NCBI GenBank assembly: GCA_012514225.1
Contig: JAAZAQ010000343.1
Span: 1-16,247 of the forward strand
Direction: 5' to 3'
From: Clostridiales bacterium
GTDB taxonomy: Bacteria > Bacillota > Clostridia > Christensenellales > Aristaeellaceae
DNA length: 16,247 nt
Part shown: in pieces, positions 1 to 6,193 of the stretch
Numbering within the stretch: position 1 is the first letter of the stretch
Layout of the letters: each line of letters begins with the position of its first letter
Notes under the pieces: generated by a model
What the model was told of the DNA's origin: nothing
Databases searched by the model: none
The model's input: the letters and a program-made list of their open reading frames with translations, nothing else
Program-made: the position numbers and the translations under genes

Positions 1-587
1 ATACCCGCGCCAGCATCCTGCTGAAGCCCACCCAGATGCCGGAGGGGATGGAGGAGTTCCAGATCCTGTACGCCAACGAGGACAGCCTCGAGAAGCTGGG
101 CATCTCTGAAATCGGGGAGGTCATGCTGCGTTTCGCCCTGGACAACCGGGAGCGCGCGGGGCAGGCCGGCCGGTACAGCATGGAAAAACTGCTGCCACAG
201 ATTCACATCCCCCTGACCGGGATAGGGGCGTTCGAGCAAACCCTGGACACCGCGGGGCGTATGCTTTACGAGGGGGAAGGCGTCGAGGCCGTGCTGCTGG
301 ACAGCGACCCCGCGCGGCGCACCCTGTACCTGCACAACGCGACGCCAAACACGCTGCGGCTGGACAGTTTCGGCCGGGTCACGGTCGACGGCCACGCCTA
401 CGCGGAGAACATGCCCTTAAGCGCCGTCCTGTCCCCCGGCGCGTCCGCATACGTCCGGCTGTTCTCCTACCTGCCCGGCGTGGAGCCGCAAGGCCGGGAA
501 TTGTCCTTCGCCATCAACGCGATGGACGCGGATTACAACAGGTTGCTGTGGCAGTCTGAAGAAATAACCCTGGCACTCACCCCATAA
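1..587 (+). CDS. Hypothetical protein, 5'-truncated by window edge
   Basis: The reading frame is open from base 3 to the TAA at 585-587, giving 194 visible residues, so the true start lies to the left of the window. The first in-frame ATG (36) has no convincing ribosome binding site and is probably internal. I do not recognise the family. The visible part has no obvious membrane segment. Its second half alternates short hydrophobic and polar stretches, as in a beta-sandwich (for example around RTLYLHNATPNTLRLDSFG and SFAINAMDADYNRLLWQSEE). The next gene, encoding a secreted protein, follows after 20 bases with its own Shine-Dalgarno site, so the two are probably one operon. An extracellular or envelope role is an inference from that neighbour only. 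Confidence 0.75.
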   Translation, partial: TRASILLKPTQMPEGMEEFQILYANEDSLEKLGISEIGEVMLRFALDNRERAGQAGRYSMEKLLPQIHIPLTGIGAFEQTLDTAGRMLYEGEGVEAVLLDSDPARRTLYLHNATPNTLRLDSFGRVTVDGHAYAENMPLSAVLSPGASAYVRLFSYLPGVEPQGRELSFAINAMDADYNRLLWQSEEITLALTP

Positions 588-607
588 AACATGAAGGAGT
601 AAGCCCA

Positions 608-1315
608 ATGAAAAAGACCCTTGCCCTGCTCTTCGCCCTGGTGGTGCTGGCCGTCCCGGCCCTGTACGCCCTTTCCGAAATCCCGGAAGAAACGGAGGCC
701 GTCCTGGATTTTCCGCCGCCCATCGGGGTGAAGGAACACCTGCTGGACGGCCCCAGCCGCAGCGACTTGCCCGCGACGGAACACAAGGTCACCGTGGCGG
801 AGGATGGTACCTTTACCATCACCGTCAGCAGCGCGACCTTTTCCGTGCAGCTGCCTTTCGGCTACAGGGGCTTCACCCAGGACCTGCTGGCCCAGCTGGA
901 TGACTACCTGAACACCTTCAAAGACCCGCGCAATATCGTCGAGCAGCTGATTCTCATGGAAATCGCCCTGCTGGTCGCGGACCTGAACACCGGTGACGAA
1001 CTGCAAGTCCTGGTTGTTTCGGACGGGCTGAGCGAGCTGCTGGTGGACACCGGGCCGGAGGAGGTGTTCAAAGCCTTCGCGGACCGGTACCTCGTTTCCG
1101 TGCCGGAAGGCTCGCAGCGGGAAGCCGTCGTCATCAACGGCCGCGGTTACCTCAAGAGCACCGAAACCCTCAGCGAGGACAGTTCGGCCTTGGCCTACCT
1201 GACCGTTTACGGGGGGCACAAGTTCCTCTTCCGCACCTACGGGGACGGGGAGGGGGTCGGCGAGGCCGAAGCGGACGCGCTGCTGGAATTGATCGAGGCG
1301 ATGAAATACCTCTGA
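608..1315 (+). CDS. Secreted protein of unknown function
   Basis: A 235-residue protein starting at ATG 608, preceded by AAGGAG at about 593-598. The N-terminus (MKKTLALLFALVVLAVPALYA) is a standard signal peptide: two lysines, a hydrophobic core, and an AxA-like cleavage site near residue 20. No lipobox cysteine is present and no second membrane segment is evident, so the mature protein is probably exported and soluble or loosely wall-associated. The mature part has beta-rich stretches (HKVTVAEDGTFTITVSS, then an amphipathic helix AQLDDYLNTF) and ends in an acidic helix. The layout recalls small secreted alpha/beta domains, but I cannot name a family. It follows the truncated gene closely, and a hairpin at 1357-1382 ends the unit. 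Confidence 0.8.
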   Translation: MKKTLALLFALVVLAVPALYALSEIPEETEAVLDFPPPIGVKEHLLDGPSRSDLPATEHKVTVAEDGTFTITVSSATFSVQLPFGYRGFTQDLLAQLDDYLNTFKDPRNIVEQLILMEIALLVADLNTGDELQVLVVSDGLSELLVDTGPEEVFKAFADRYLVSVPEGSQREAVVINGRGYLKSTETLSEDSSALAYLTVYGGHKFLFRTYGDGEGVGEAEADALLELIEAMKYL

Positions 1316-1356
1316 TGCGAAACGATTGAGTTTCGTATCATACCCCGGAAAACCAG

Positions 1357-1382
1357 GCCGCCGCCCGAACCGGGGCGGCGGC
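1357..1382. terminator. Hairpin between convergent genes, likely bidirectional terminator
   Basis: A perfect 10-bp GC stem (GCCGCCGCCC, 1357-1366, with GGGCGGCGGC, 1373-1382) and a 6-base loop. It lies between the end of the secreted-protein gene and the end of the minus-strand FNT gene. The plus-strand tail is TTCTCATATTC; the minus-strand tail contains GGTTTTCC. Neither T tract is perfect, but the position between converging genes fits a shared terminator. Confidence 0.65.
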
Positions 1383-1443
1383 TTCTCATATTCATCCTGC
1401 ATACTGCCCGGCTGCGCCGGCACGGGCTTGCCTCGGGCAACGT

Positions 1444-2079
1444 TCAGGCGCCGCCGCGCTCGCTTGTTTCCGGCGGCGCGGCCGGGGCTTTGGGGACCGC
1501 GAGGTATAGAAGGACGGCGCCGATGGTGTTGCCCAGGATGGCGGCCAGCAGGAAGGGCAGGGTCTGCCAGCGGAAACCGCCGCCCTGGCCCAGGGCGGCG
1601 CTGAAATAGAAGGCGTCCGCGATGCTGTTCTCAAACCCCGCCACGATGAAGGCGGTCACGCCCAGCAGCACGCCCACGGGCTTGCCGGACTGCAGCGCCT
1701 TCCAGCTGAACGCGCCGGTGAACAGAATCATCCCGCAGAGGGTTCCCCGCGCGAGGGTGGACAGGAAGGGCTGGGCCAGCTTGGCTTCCTGCAGCGCGAC
1801 GACCTTGCTGGGAATCGCCAGGCCGAAGACCAGGCCGCAAGCCACCGCGCCCAGCAAATTGCCCAAAAGGAGCGCGGGCAGGGGTTTCGCCTCCCGCGGC
1901 CCGCCGAACAGGGCGGGGGCGCAGCGGCCCGCGTACAGCGGCAGCCCCAGCGCCAAACAGGCGAACATGCCGATGGAGAACAGCAGGCTGCCCACCGCCT
2001 TGTCCGCCGCGCCCAGAAAGGCGGCGCCCCCGATGCCGGTCATGACCCCCGCCATCACGGCGCTGTAAAAAAGACCCAT
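1444..2079 (-). CDS. Formate/nitrite transporter (FNT) family protein
   Basis: A 211-residue polytopic membrane protein with about six hydrophobic segments. FNT hallmarks are a glycine-rich first helix (AGVMTGIGGAAFLG, 10-23), the LFTGAFSWKAL segment (119-129, compare LFTG in FocA/NirC), and the third-helix signature AGFENSIADAFYF (147-159). The family conducts formate, nitrite, hydrosulfide or short-chain acids as pentamers in the cytoplasmic membrane. In most members the signature reads GFEH, and that His sits at the centre of the pore; here it is Asn151. At 211 residues the protein is shorter than typical FocA/NirC (about 270-285), with minimal termini. GGAGGAAGG lies just before the start codon, and a promoter at 2119-2146 faces it. 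It is divergent from the CHR pair. The substrate cannot be assigned; formate or another small fermentation acid is plausible. Confidence 0.85.
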   Translation of the reverse strand: MGLFYSAVMAGVMTGIGGAAFLGAADKAVGSLLFSIGMFACLALGLPLYAGRCAPALFGGPREAKPLPALLLGNLLGAVACGLVFGLAIPSKVVALQEAKLAQPFLSTLARGTLCGMILFTGAFSWKALQSGKPVGVLLGVTAFIVAGFENSIADAFYFSAALGQGGGFRWQTLPFLLAAILGNTIGAVLLYLAVPKAPAAPPETSERGGA

Positions 2080-2118
2080 GCCTTCCTCCGCCTGCGTTTT
2101 TCCTGTTTTTCCATAGCG

Positions 2119-2146
2119 AGTATATCACAACCGACGCGCGGGTCAA
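2119..2146 (-). promoter_or_regulatory. Promoter of the FNT gene
   Basis: On the minus strand, TTGACC (2146-2141) is followed by 16 bases and TATACT (2124-2119), with a TG one base before the -10 (extended -10). It lies about 40 bases before the FNT start codon. The -35 region forms an inverted repeat with the opposing promoter: GTCAAG (2142-2147) and CTTGAC (2152-2157), 4 bases apart. Confidence 0.7.
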
Positions 2147-2152
2147 GCGTTC

Positions 2153-2181
2153 TTGACAGGCCGGCAAGGCGCGCATAGCAT
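2153..2181 (+). promoter_or_regulatory. Promoter of the CHR transporter operon
   Basis: A perfect -35 TTGACA (2153-2158), a 17-base spacer, and TAGCAT (2176-2181), about 30 bases before the ATG at 2211. It runs back to back with the FNT promoter; the two -35 boxes are 6 bases apart. Confidence 0.65.
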
Positions 2182-2210
2182 GGACGCAGAAAAACGGGGG
2201 TGTGACGCTC

Positions 2211-2789
2211 ATGAGGGAAACGAGGCCCGGCCTGTTGACCCTGTTCCTGTCGGTGTTCAAGATCAGCGCCTTCACTTTCGGCGGCGGCTACGTCATCGTC
2301 CCGCTGATGCGCAGGCGGTTTTCGGAGGAGCTGAAGTGGGTGGCGCCGGAGGAGATGATGGACATGATCGCCATCGGTCAGTCCGCGCCGGGCCCCATCG
2401 CGGTGAACACCTCCATCCTTCTGGGCTATCGCCTGATGGGGCTGAAGGGCGCGCTGGTGTCCGTCCTGGGGACCGCCCTGCCGCCGCTGATTGTGCTGAC
2501 GGTGGTTTCGATGTTTTACGACGCCTTCAGGGAGAGCGCCTGGGTGGCGGCGCTGCTCAACGCCATGCGCGCCGGGGTGGCCGCCGTCATCGCGGACGTG
2601 GTATGGACCCTGGCCGGGGGCGTGTTCAGGAAACGGCGCGCGCTGCCCGTCGCCCTGATGGTCGCGGCCTTTCTGGCCGTCTGGGCGTTCAAGGTCAGCG
2701 TCGTCCTTGTGCTGCTGGCCTGCGGGCTGGCCGGTTTCCTGGACGCCTGGCTGCGCGCCCGGCGCGGCGGGAAGGAGGGGGCGGCATGA
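2211..2789 (+). CDS. CHR-family (chromate-type) transporter, subunit 1
   Basis: A 192-residue membrane protein of the short-chain CHR family (half-size ChrA). It has the N-terminal signature FKISAFTFGGGYVIVPLM (16-33) and the conserved IGQSAPGPIAVNTSILLGYR segment (55-74), followed by about four more hydrophobic helices. I chose ATG 2211 rather than the in-frame GTG at 2202 because the purine-rich GGGGG at 2196-2200 is correctly spaced only for the ATG. Half-size CHR proteins normally work as pairs of two different subunits in opposite membrane orientation, and the second subunit overlaps this stop codon by four bases. Long ChrA proteins export chromate; the natural substrate of paired short forms in anaerobes is not established. 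The C-terminus is short and basic (ARRGGKEG). Confidence 0.9.
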   Translation: MRETRPGLLTLFLSVFKISAFTFGGGYVIVPLMRRRFSEELKWVAPEEMMDMIAIGQSAPGPIAVNTSILLGYRLMGLKGALVSVLGTALPPLIVLTVVSMFYDAFRESAWVAALLNAMRAGVAAVIADVVWTLAGGVFRKRRALPVALMVAAFLAVWAFKVSVVLVLLACGLAGFLDAWLRARRGGKEGAA

Positions 2790-3352
2790 GCCTGCTGGCC
2801 ACGCTGTTCGTCTCCTTCTTCCAGGTCGGGCTGTTCGCCTTCGGCGGCGGGCTGGCCGCGCTGCCCCTCATCCGCGAGCAGGTGGTGGTTATCCACCCCT
2901 GGCTGACGATGGGCGCTTTCAGCGACCTGGTGACCATCGCGGAGATGACCCCGGGGCCCATCGCGCTCAACGCCGCCACCTTCGTGGGCAACCGGGTGGC
3001 CGGCGTCCCCGGCGCCCTGGTCGCGACCCTGGGCTGCATTACGCCCAGCCTCATCATCGTGCTGCTGCTGGCGCGGCTGTACGCCGCCTGGCGCGACAAG
3101 GCTGCCTTCCAGGGCGTGCTGGCGGGGCTGCGGCCGGCGACCGTCGCGCTGATCGCCGCGGCCGGCCTGTCCATCTTTATCCTGGCGATGTTCGGGGAAG
3201 GCGGCGTTTCCCTGGCCGGGCTGGACTGGGTGTCCCTCGCCTGCTTCGCGCTGGGGTTGATGGCGCTGCGAATCTGGAAGGCCAGCCCCATCCTGGTCAT
3301 CTTCGCCTGCGGCGCGGTCGGCGCCGCGGTGAAGCTGGCGTTCGGGATATAG
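2786..3352 (+). CDS. CHR-family (chromate-type) transporter, subunit 2
   Basis: A 188-residue partner of the preceding subunit. The start ATG (2786) overlaps the previous TGA as ATGA, with AAGGAGGGGG just upstream, indicating translational coupling. The same signatures occur at equivalent places: FFQVGLFAFGGGLAALPLI (11-29) and AEMTPGPIALNAATFVGNR (52-70), then hydrophobic helices to the end. The frame is also open upstream of 2786 inside subunit 1, but that stretch is arginine- and glycine-rich with no transporter character and is not part of the gene. The two subunits are clearly related to each other, consistent with an old duplication. The protein acts in the cytoplasmic membrane, probably as a heteromer. 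Confidence 0.9.
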   Translation: MSLLATLFVSFFQVGLFAFGGGLAALPLIREQVVVIHPWLTMGAFSDLVTIAEMTPGPIALNAATFVGNRVAGVPGALVATLGCITPSLIIVLLLARLYAAWRDKAAFQGVLAGLRPATVALIAAAGLSIFILAMFGEGGVSLAGLDWVSLACFALGLMALRIWKASPILVIFACGAVGAAVKLAFGI

Positions 3353-3363
3353 GGGGACTATTG

Positions 3364-3624
3364 ATGAATCCGGAAACGCGGTGGCTGGCCGGGGAGATTG
3401 ACGCGGCCGCGGAAACGCCCGCCCTGCGCCGGCTGGCCGCCTATGAGCGCCTGCACAGGGACGTGCTGGGGGAACTGGAGGAGGCGGAGGCGCGGCTTTC
3501 GGCCTTGCGGAAGGAAGGCCGGGAAAAATCCGCGACCTTCCGGCAGACCCTGGGGCAGAAGCTGCTGCTGGCGCAGTTCGCCCAGCGCCTTTCACAGTGC
3601 CTGAAGGACGGCCATGGAAAATAA
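3364..3624 (+). CDS. Small helical protein, unknown function
   Basis: An 86-residue acidic/basic helical protein starting at ATG 3364 (a TTG directly before it is also in frame), with GGGGGA at 3352-3357 as ribosome binding site. It has no membrane segment or signal peptide. Residues about 28-60 form a charged helix with heptad-like spacing (ELEEAEARLSALRKEGREK), likely a coiled coil, followed by a more hydrophobic helix (LGQKLLLAQFAQRLSQCL). The size and layout weakly recall YlbF/YmcA-type proteins, but I would not assign it. It starts 11 bases after the CHR pair and overlaps thpR by 11 bases, so the four genes are probably co-transcribed. Its codon use is like its neighbours', which supports a real gene. 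Confidence 0.7.
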   Translation: MNPETRWLAGEIDAAAETPALRRLAAYERLHRDVLGELEEAEARLSALRKEGREKSATFRQTLGQKLLLAQFAQRLSQCLKDGHGK

Positions 3625-4183
3625 GAGCCAAAGAAGCATGCGCCTCTTCATCGCGGCCGGCCTGCCCGGAGCGCTCCGGGAGGAACTGGCGGCGGCGCAG
3701 GGCGCCCTGGCCGCGCAGGCCGTTCGCCTCCGGCCCACCCGCGCGGAGCAGCTCCACCTGACGCTGCGCTTCATCGGCGAGGCGGGGCCGGAGCAGGCGG
3801 AAGACGCCCTGGCGTGGTTCAAAGGCGTCCGGCTGCCTGAAAAAGGCGCGCTGGCGGCGCGCCTGGCCGCATACGGCAGCTTTCCGGGCGAGGGCGGGCT
3901 GACGCTGTGGGCGGGGCTGGAATGCGCGGACGCGGTACATGGGCTGGCGGACGCCCTGGAGCAGGGCCTGCGGCGCCTGGGCTTCGCGCCCGAGACGCGC
4001 GCCTTTCTCCCGCACGTGACCCTGGCGCGCAAGGCCGCGCTGAAACGCCCGCTTCAGGAACTGTCGAGCCTTCTGCCGACGGGCGCGGTCATGCTGGCCC
4101 TGCCGGACGTGACGCTGTTCGAGAGCGTGTTCACGCCGCAGGGCGTGCGGCATCTGCCCTGGGAGCGCAAGGCGGCTGTTTAG
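3614..4183 (+). CDS. thpR: RNA 2',3'-cyclic phosphodiesterase (2H/LigT family)
   Basis: A 189-residue protein of the 2H phosphoesterase superfamily. Both catalytic HxTx motifs are present: H48-L-T50-L (in QLHLTLRFIGE) and H134-V-T136-L (in FLPHVTLARK), with normal spacing for ThpR/LigT. These enzymes hydrolyse 2',3'-cyclic phosphates at RNA ends in the cytoplasm; the family was first noted for 2'-5' RNA ligase activity in vitro. AAGGA at 3604-3608 favours ATG 3614; a second start at 3638 (MRLFIAAGLP) would match the usual N-terminus more closely and cannot be excluded. The gene overlaps the small upstream frame. No strong plus-strand terminator follows directly; the first plus-strand hairpin with a T-containing tail is at 4459-4478. 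Confidence 0.92.
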   Translation: MENKSQRSMRLFIAAGLPGALREELAAAQGALAAQAVRLRPTRAEQLHLTLRFIGEAGPEQAEDALAWFKGVRLPEKGALAARLAAYGSFPGEGGLTLWAGLECADAVHGLADALEQGLRRLGFAPETRAFLPHVTLARKAALKRPLQELSSLLPTGAVMLALPDVTLFESVFTPQGVRHLPWERKAAV

Positions 4184-4204
4184 GCGGTCGGATCCGCATG
4201 ATAG

Positions 4205-4235
4205 AAAAAACAGGCCGGGCAAACATGACCGGCCT
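4205..4235 (-). terminator. Minus-strand intrinsic terminator at the left end of the repeat element
   Basis: On the minus strand, AGGCCGG and CCGGCCT (plus-strand 4229-4235 and 4212-4218) form a 7-bp stem with a 10-base loop. One base later come six Ts (plus-strand A run 4205-4210). It can end leftward transcripts, such as deoC read-through, before they run antisense into thpR. Confidence 0.65.
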
Positions 4236-4480
4236 CAGACTGTCAAAAAACCCTTTCATGGGAGGTATCGGAGGGCGAAGCCCTCTGATGGTAATCCGCG
4301 GCAGCGACATGTGCGGTGCCGCGGGTTTTGGCTATTGACAAAACATTTCCGCGAATTTCTGCTGGCCGTGAGGCAAGCATAGCGATGCCGAACAGGCAGA
4401 AATTCCCGTTCCTGCTTTATCAAAGAAATGTCCGCAGACACTTCTTTGACACACTGAGGCCGGGCAAACATGCCCGGCTT
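4211..4480. repeat. Structured non-coding element with inverted ends (MITE-like)
   Basis: This stretch fills the gap between convergent thpR and deoC and holds no credible gene. Its ends are imperfect inverted copies: the 16 bases at 4235-4250 match the complement of 4442-4457 at 13 of 16 positions. Outside each lies a hairpin sharing GCCGGGCAAACATG (4212-4235 and 4459-4478). Between the ends is a series of stems: GAGGGC/GCCCTC (4271-4276, 4280-4285), CCGCGGCA/TGCCGCGG (4296-4303, 4317-4324), ACATTTC/GAAATGT (4343-4349, 4425-4431) enclosing GAATTTCTGC/GCAGAAATTC (4353-4362, 4396-4405), and a small GCAT/ATGC stem inside that. It is less GC-rich than its surroundings. It could be a non-autonomous mobile element or a structured RNA; I did not recognise a known family. 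Confidence 0.6.
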
Positions 4481-4509
4481 GTCCGTTCCCGCCAGAGAAA
4501 GAGGCGGGT

Positions 4510-5160
4510 TCAGACCCCCTCGTAGGCCTTCAGCGCGGAGCTGGCGCCCACGCGGGCGCAGCCCTGGGCGATGTAGCCCTCGATGGCCTCCCGGGTGCGG
4601 ATGCCGCCGGCCGCCTTGATGAGGACGCCGGGCGCGAGGTACCGCTTGAACAGCTCCACATCCCCGGGCGTTGCGCCGGCGGGGCCGAAGCCCGTGGACG
4701 TCTTGATGAAGTCCGCCCCCGCCTCGCCGACACAGGCGCACAGGGCGATTTTTTCCTCCTCCGTCAGGTAGCAGGTCTCGACGATGACCTTGAGGATCTT
4801 GCCCTCGCAGGCCGACTTGACCGCGCGGATTTCCTCCGTCACCCGGCCGAAGTCCCCGGCCTTGGCGTCGCCCGGGTGGATGACCATGTCAATCTCGTCC
4901 GCGCCGTCGGCCACGGCCTGCTGGGTCTCGAACACCTTGACCCGGGTGGTGGAATACCCCAGGGGGAAGCCCACGACGGTGCAGACGGTCAGGCGGTTCC
5001 CGTACTTGTCCTTGGCCATCTTCACGAACCGCGGCGGGATGCAGGCGGACGTCATGCCGTTGTCCACCGCCTCCCGGCACACCCGGTCGACATCCCGGGC
5101 GGTCGCGTCGGGTTTCAGCAGCGTATGGTCCACATGTGAAAACACGGTTTTCTTGTCCAT
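4510..5160 (-). CDS. deoC: Deoxyribose-phosphate aldolase
   Basis: A 216-residue class I aldolase (DeoC, TIM barrel). It cleaves 2-deoxy-D-ribose 5-phosphate to glyceraldehyde 3-phosphate and acetaldehyde in deoxynucleoside breakdown. Seen directly: the N-terminal DHTLLKPDAT (11-20), the catalytic Asp in DEIDMVI (D91), the Schiff-base lysine in FIKTSTGFGP (K153), and the second active-site lysine in LIKAAGGIRT (K182). Length is normal. The frame is open further upstream, but ATG 5160 is the start: AAGGAG stands 7 bases before it, and a promoter at 5195-5223 would exclude the longer version. It stands alone, without deoA, deoB or deoD. Downstream it meets a CCCGCC/GGCGGG hairpin (4488-4508, no T tract) and then the minus-strand terminator at 4205-4235. 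Confidence 0.97.
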   Translation of the reverse strand: MDKKTVFSHVDHTLLKPDATARDVDRVCREAVDNGMTSACIPPRFVKMAKDKYGNRLTVCTVVGFPLGYSTTRVKVFETQQAVADGADEIDMVIHPGDAKAGDFGRVTEEIRAVKSACEGKILKVIVETCYLTEEEKIALCACVGEAGADFIKTSTGFGPAGATPGDVELFKRYLAPGVLIKAAGGIRTREAIEGYIAQGCARVGASSALKAYEGV

Positions 5161-5194
5161 CAGGTGTCTCCTTCCGGGCCGCAAAGCCCGCAAC

Positions 5195-5223
5195 AGCATA
5201 GCAAAGCACCCCCTCCTTTTCAA
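5195..5223 (-). promoter_or_regulatory. Promoter of deoC
   Basis: On the minus strand, TTGAAA (5223-5218), a 17-base spacer and TATGCT (5200-5195) lie 35 bases before the deoC start codon. No clear operator dyad is seen. Confidence 0.65.
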
Positions 5224-5246
5224 GTCTGAACGGGCTTTACACAGGG

Positions 5247-5254
5247 TATACAAT
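5247..5254 (+). promoter_or_regulatory. Possible -10 element for the GNAT-like gene
   Basis: TATACAAT at 5247-5254 sits at a suitable distance from the start at 5286 and in the short divergent gap with deoC. The -35 at correct spacing (TCTGAA, 5225-5230) is poor, so this is tentative. Confidence 0.35.
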
Positions 5255-5285
5255 GAGAAGAGAACACAGAAAAGAGGCGACGAAC

Positions 5286-5576
5286 ATGGAACTTGTCTTC
5301 GACAAAAACCGCTTCTACGGGGGGCCGGACCCCAGCAATCCGCTGGCGGAAATCACCTTCCGGCACCACCACAACAAACGGCTGGTTGTCGACCACACCT
5401 TTACGGACCCCTCCCTGCGCGGCCAGGGCGTCGCGCGAAAGCTGGTGGAAAGCGTTGCGGAGTACGCGCGCAACGAGGGCTACAAACTGCTGGCCACCTG
5501 CTCCTACGCCAAGAAGGTGCTTTCGGAGCCCGCGTTCGACGACGTGTACGTCGGCGCGAAGGAGGACCCCGCGTAA
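5286..5576 (+). CDS. Small GNAT-like N-acetyltransferase (Gcn5-related, YjdJ type)
   Basis: A 96-residue single-domain protein resembling the minimal Gcn5-related acetyltransferases of the Acetyltransf_CG type. The pattern is a beta-hairpin with ITFRHHHNKRLVVDHTFTD (23-41), the acetyl-CoA loop SLRGQGVARKLVESV (43-57), a helix, then GYKLLATCSYAKKVL (66-80), the stretch that in this family carries a conserved Cys/Tyr near the active site. These proteins are about 90-100 residues and bind acyl-CoA; their acceptor substrates are mostly unknown. ATG 5286 has a modest AGAGG site upstream. An in-frame ATG at 5253 overlaps the likely -10 box and is less probable. A hairpin at 5581-5595 follows the stop codon, and hpf begins 51 bases downstream. 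Confidence 0.85.
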   Translation: MELVFDKNRFYGGPDPSNPLAEITFRHHHNKRLVVDHTFTDPSLRGQGVARKLVESVAEYARNEGYKLLATCSYAKKVLSEPAFDDVYVGAKEDPA

Positions 5577-5580
5577 AGCC

Positions 5581-5610
5581 CCGGGCAGCGCCCGGTTTCC
5601 CATTTCTTTT
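5581..5610 (+). terminator. Weak hairpin between the GNAT-like gene and hpf
   Basis: CCGGGC (5581-5586) pairs with GCCCGG (5590-5595) over a 3-base loop, followed by TTTCCCATTTCTTTT. The stem is short, so partial termination is more likely than a full stop. I could not find a convincing promoter between it and hpf. Confidence 0.45.
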
Positions 5611-5627
5611 AAGGGAGGACAACCTGC

Positions 5628-6167
5628 ATGAAGACCATCATCACCGCCAAGGGCATGAACATCACCCCGGCCATCGAGAACCGCGTGCTGAAGAAGACCC
5701 AGACCATGGGCAAGTACCTGCGCCAGGACACGGAGATGTTCGTGCGCATGCGGCGGGAGAAGACCCTGCGCATCGTGGAAATCACCGTGCCCATCAACGG
5801 CGTGCTGCTGCGCGCGGAGGCGAGCAGCGAGGACAACCTGTTCATGTCCATCGACCGCGCCCTGGCCAAGCTGGAAAAGCAAATCCTGAGGCACCGCACC
5901 CGCCTGGACAAGCGCCTGCGCGACGAGCTGCCCGCGGACACCCAGCCGGAATTCATCGAGGACCTCAGCGCCACGGAGCAGGAGGAGCGCAAGGTGGTCC
6001 GCACCAAGTCCTACACCGTGCGCCCCATGAGCCGGGAGGACGCGGTGATGCAGATGGAGCTGCTGGGCCACACCTTCTTCGTCTTCATCGACGTGGACAG
6101 CGACCAGACACAGGTGCTCTACCTGCGCAAGGACGGCAACCTGGGCCTGCTGGTGCCGGAAGGCTGA
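5628..6167 (+). CDS. hpf: Ribosome hibernation promoting factor, long form
   Basis: A 179-residue long-form HPF (YvyD/RaiA family). It binds the 30S decoding region and dimerises 70S ribosomes into inactive 100S particles in stationary phase or stress. Residues about 1-105 form the RaiA-like beta-alpha-beta-beta-beta-alpha domain (MKTIITAKGMNITPAIENRV at the start, SIDRALAKLEKQILRHRTR as last helix). A linker follows. Residues about 123-177 are the C-terminal dimerisation domain, recognised by VRPMSREDAVMQMELLGHTF and LYLRKDGNLGLLVP. Length matches the family. GGGAGG precedes the ATG by 9 bases. A strong terminator ends the gene at 6194-6222. It may share transcripts with the upstream GNAT-like gene. 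Confidence 0.97.
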   Translation: MKTIITAKGMNITPAIENRVLKKTQTMGKYLRQDTEMFVRMRREKTLRIVEITVPINGVLLRAEASSEDNLFMSIDRALAKLEKQILRHRTRLDKRLRDELPADTQPEFIEDLSATEQEERKVVRTKSYTVRPMSREDAVMQMELLGHTFFVFIDVDSDQTQVLYLRKDGNLGLLVPEG

Positions 6168-6193
6168 GGCGGGCGAACTTCGCTTTATCCAAC

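Noticed and set aside
2516..4222. Long minus-strand open frame antisense to the CHR genes and thpR
   Set aside because: It is a composition artefact opposite genes with clear transporter and 2H phosphoesterase signatures; it has no ribosome site or recognisable domain.
4211..4480. CRISPR array or tandem repeat
   Set aside because: The repeated segment occurs only twice, at the ends and as palindromic hairpins; there are no regularly spaced repeats and spacers.
4316..4525. Small open frames inside the intergenic element
   Set aside because: They run through the palindromic stems, have no ribosome binding site and no protein-like pattern. The structure of the DNA explains the region better.
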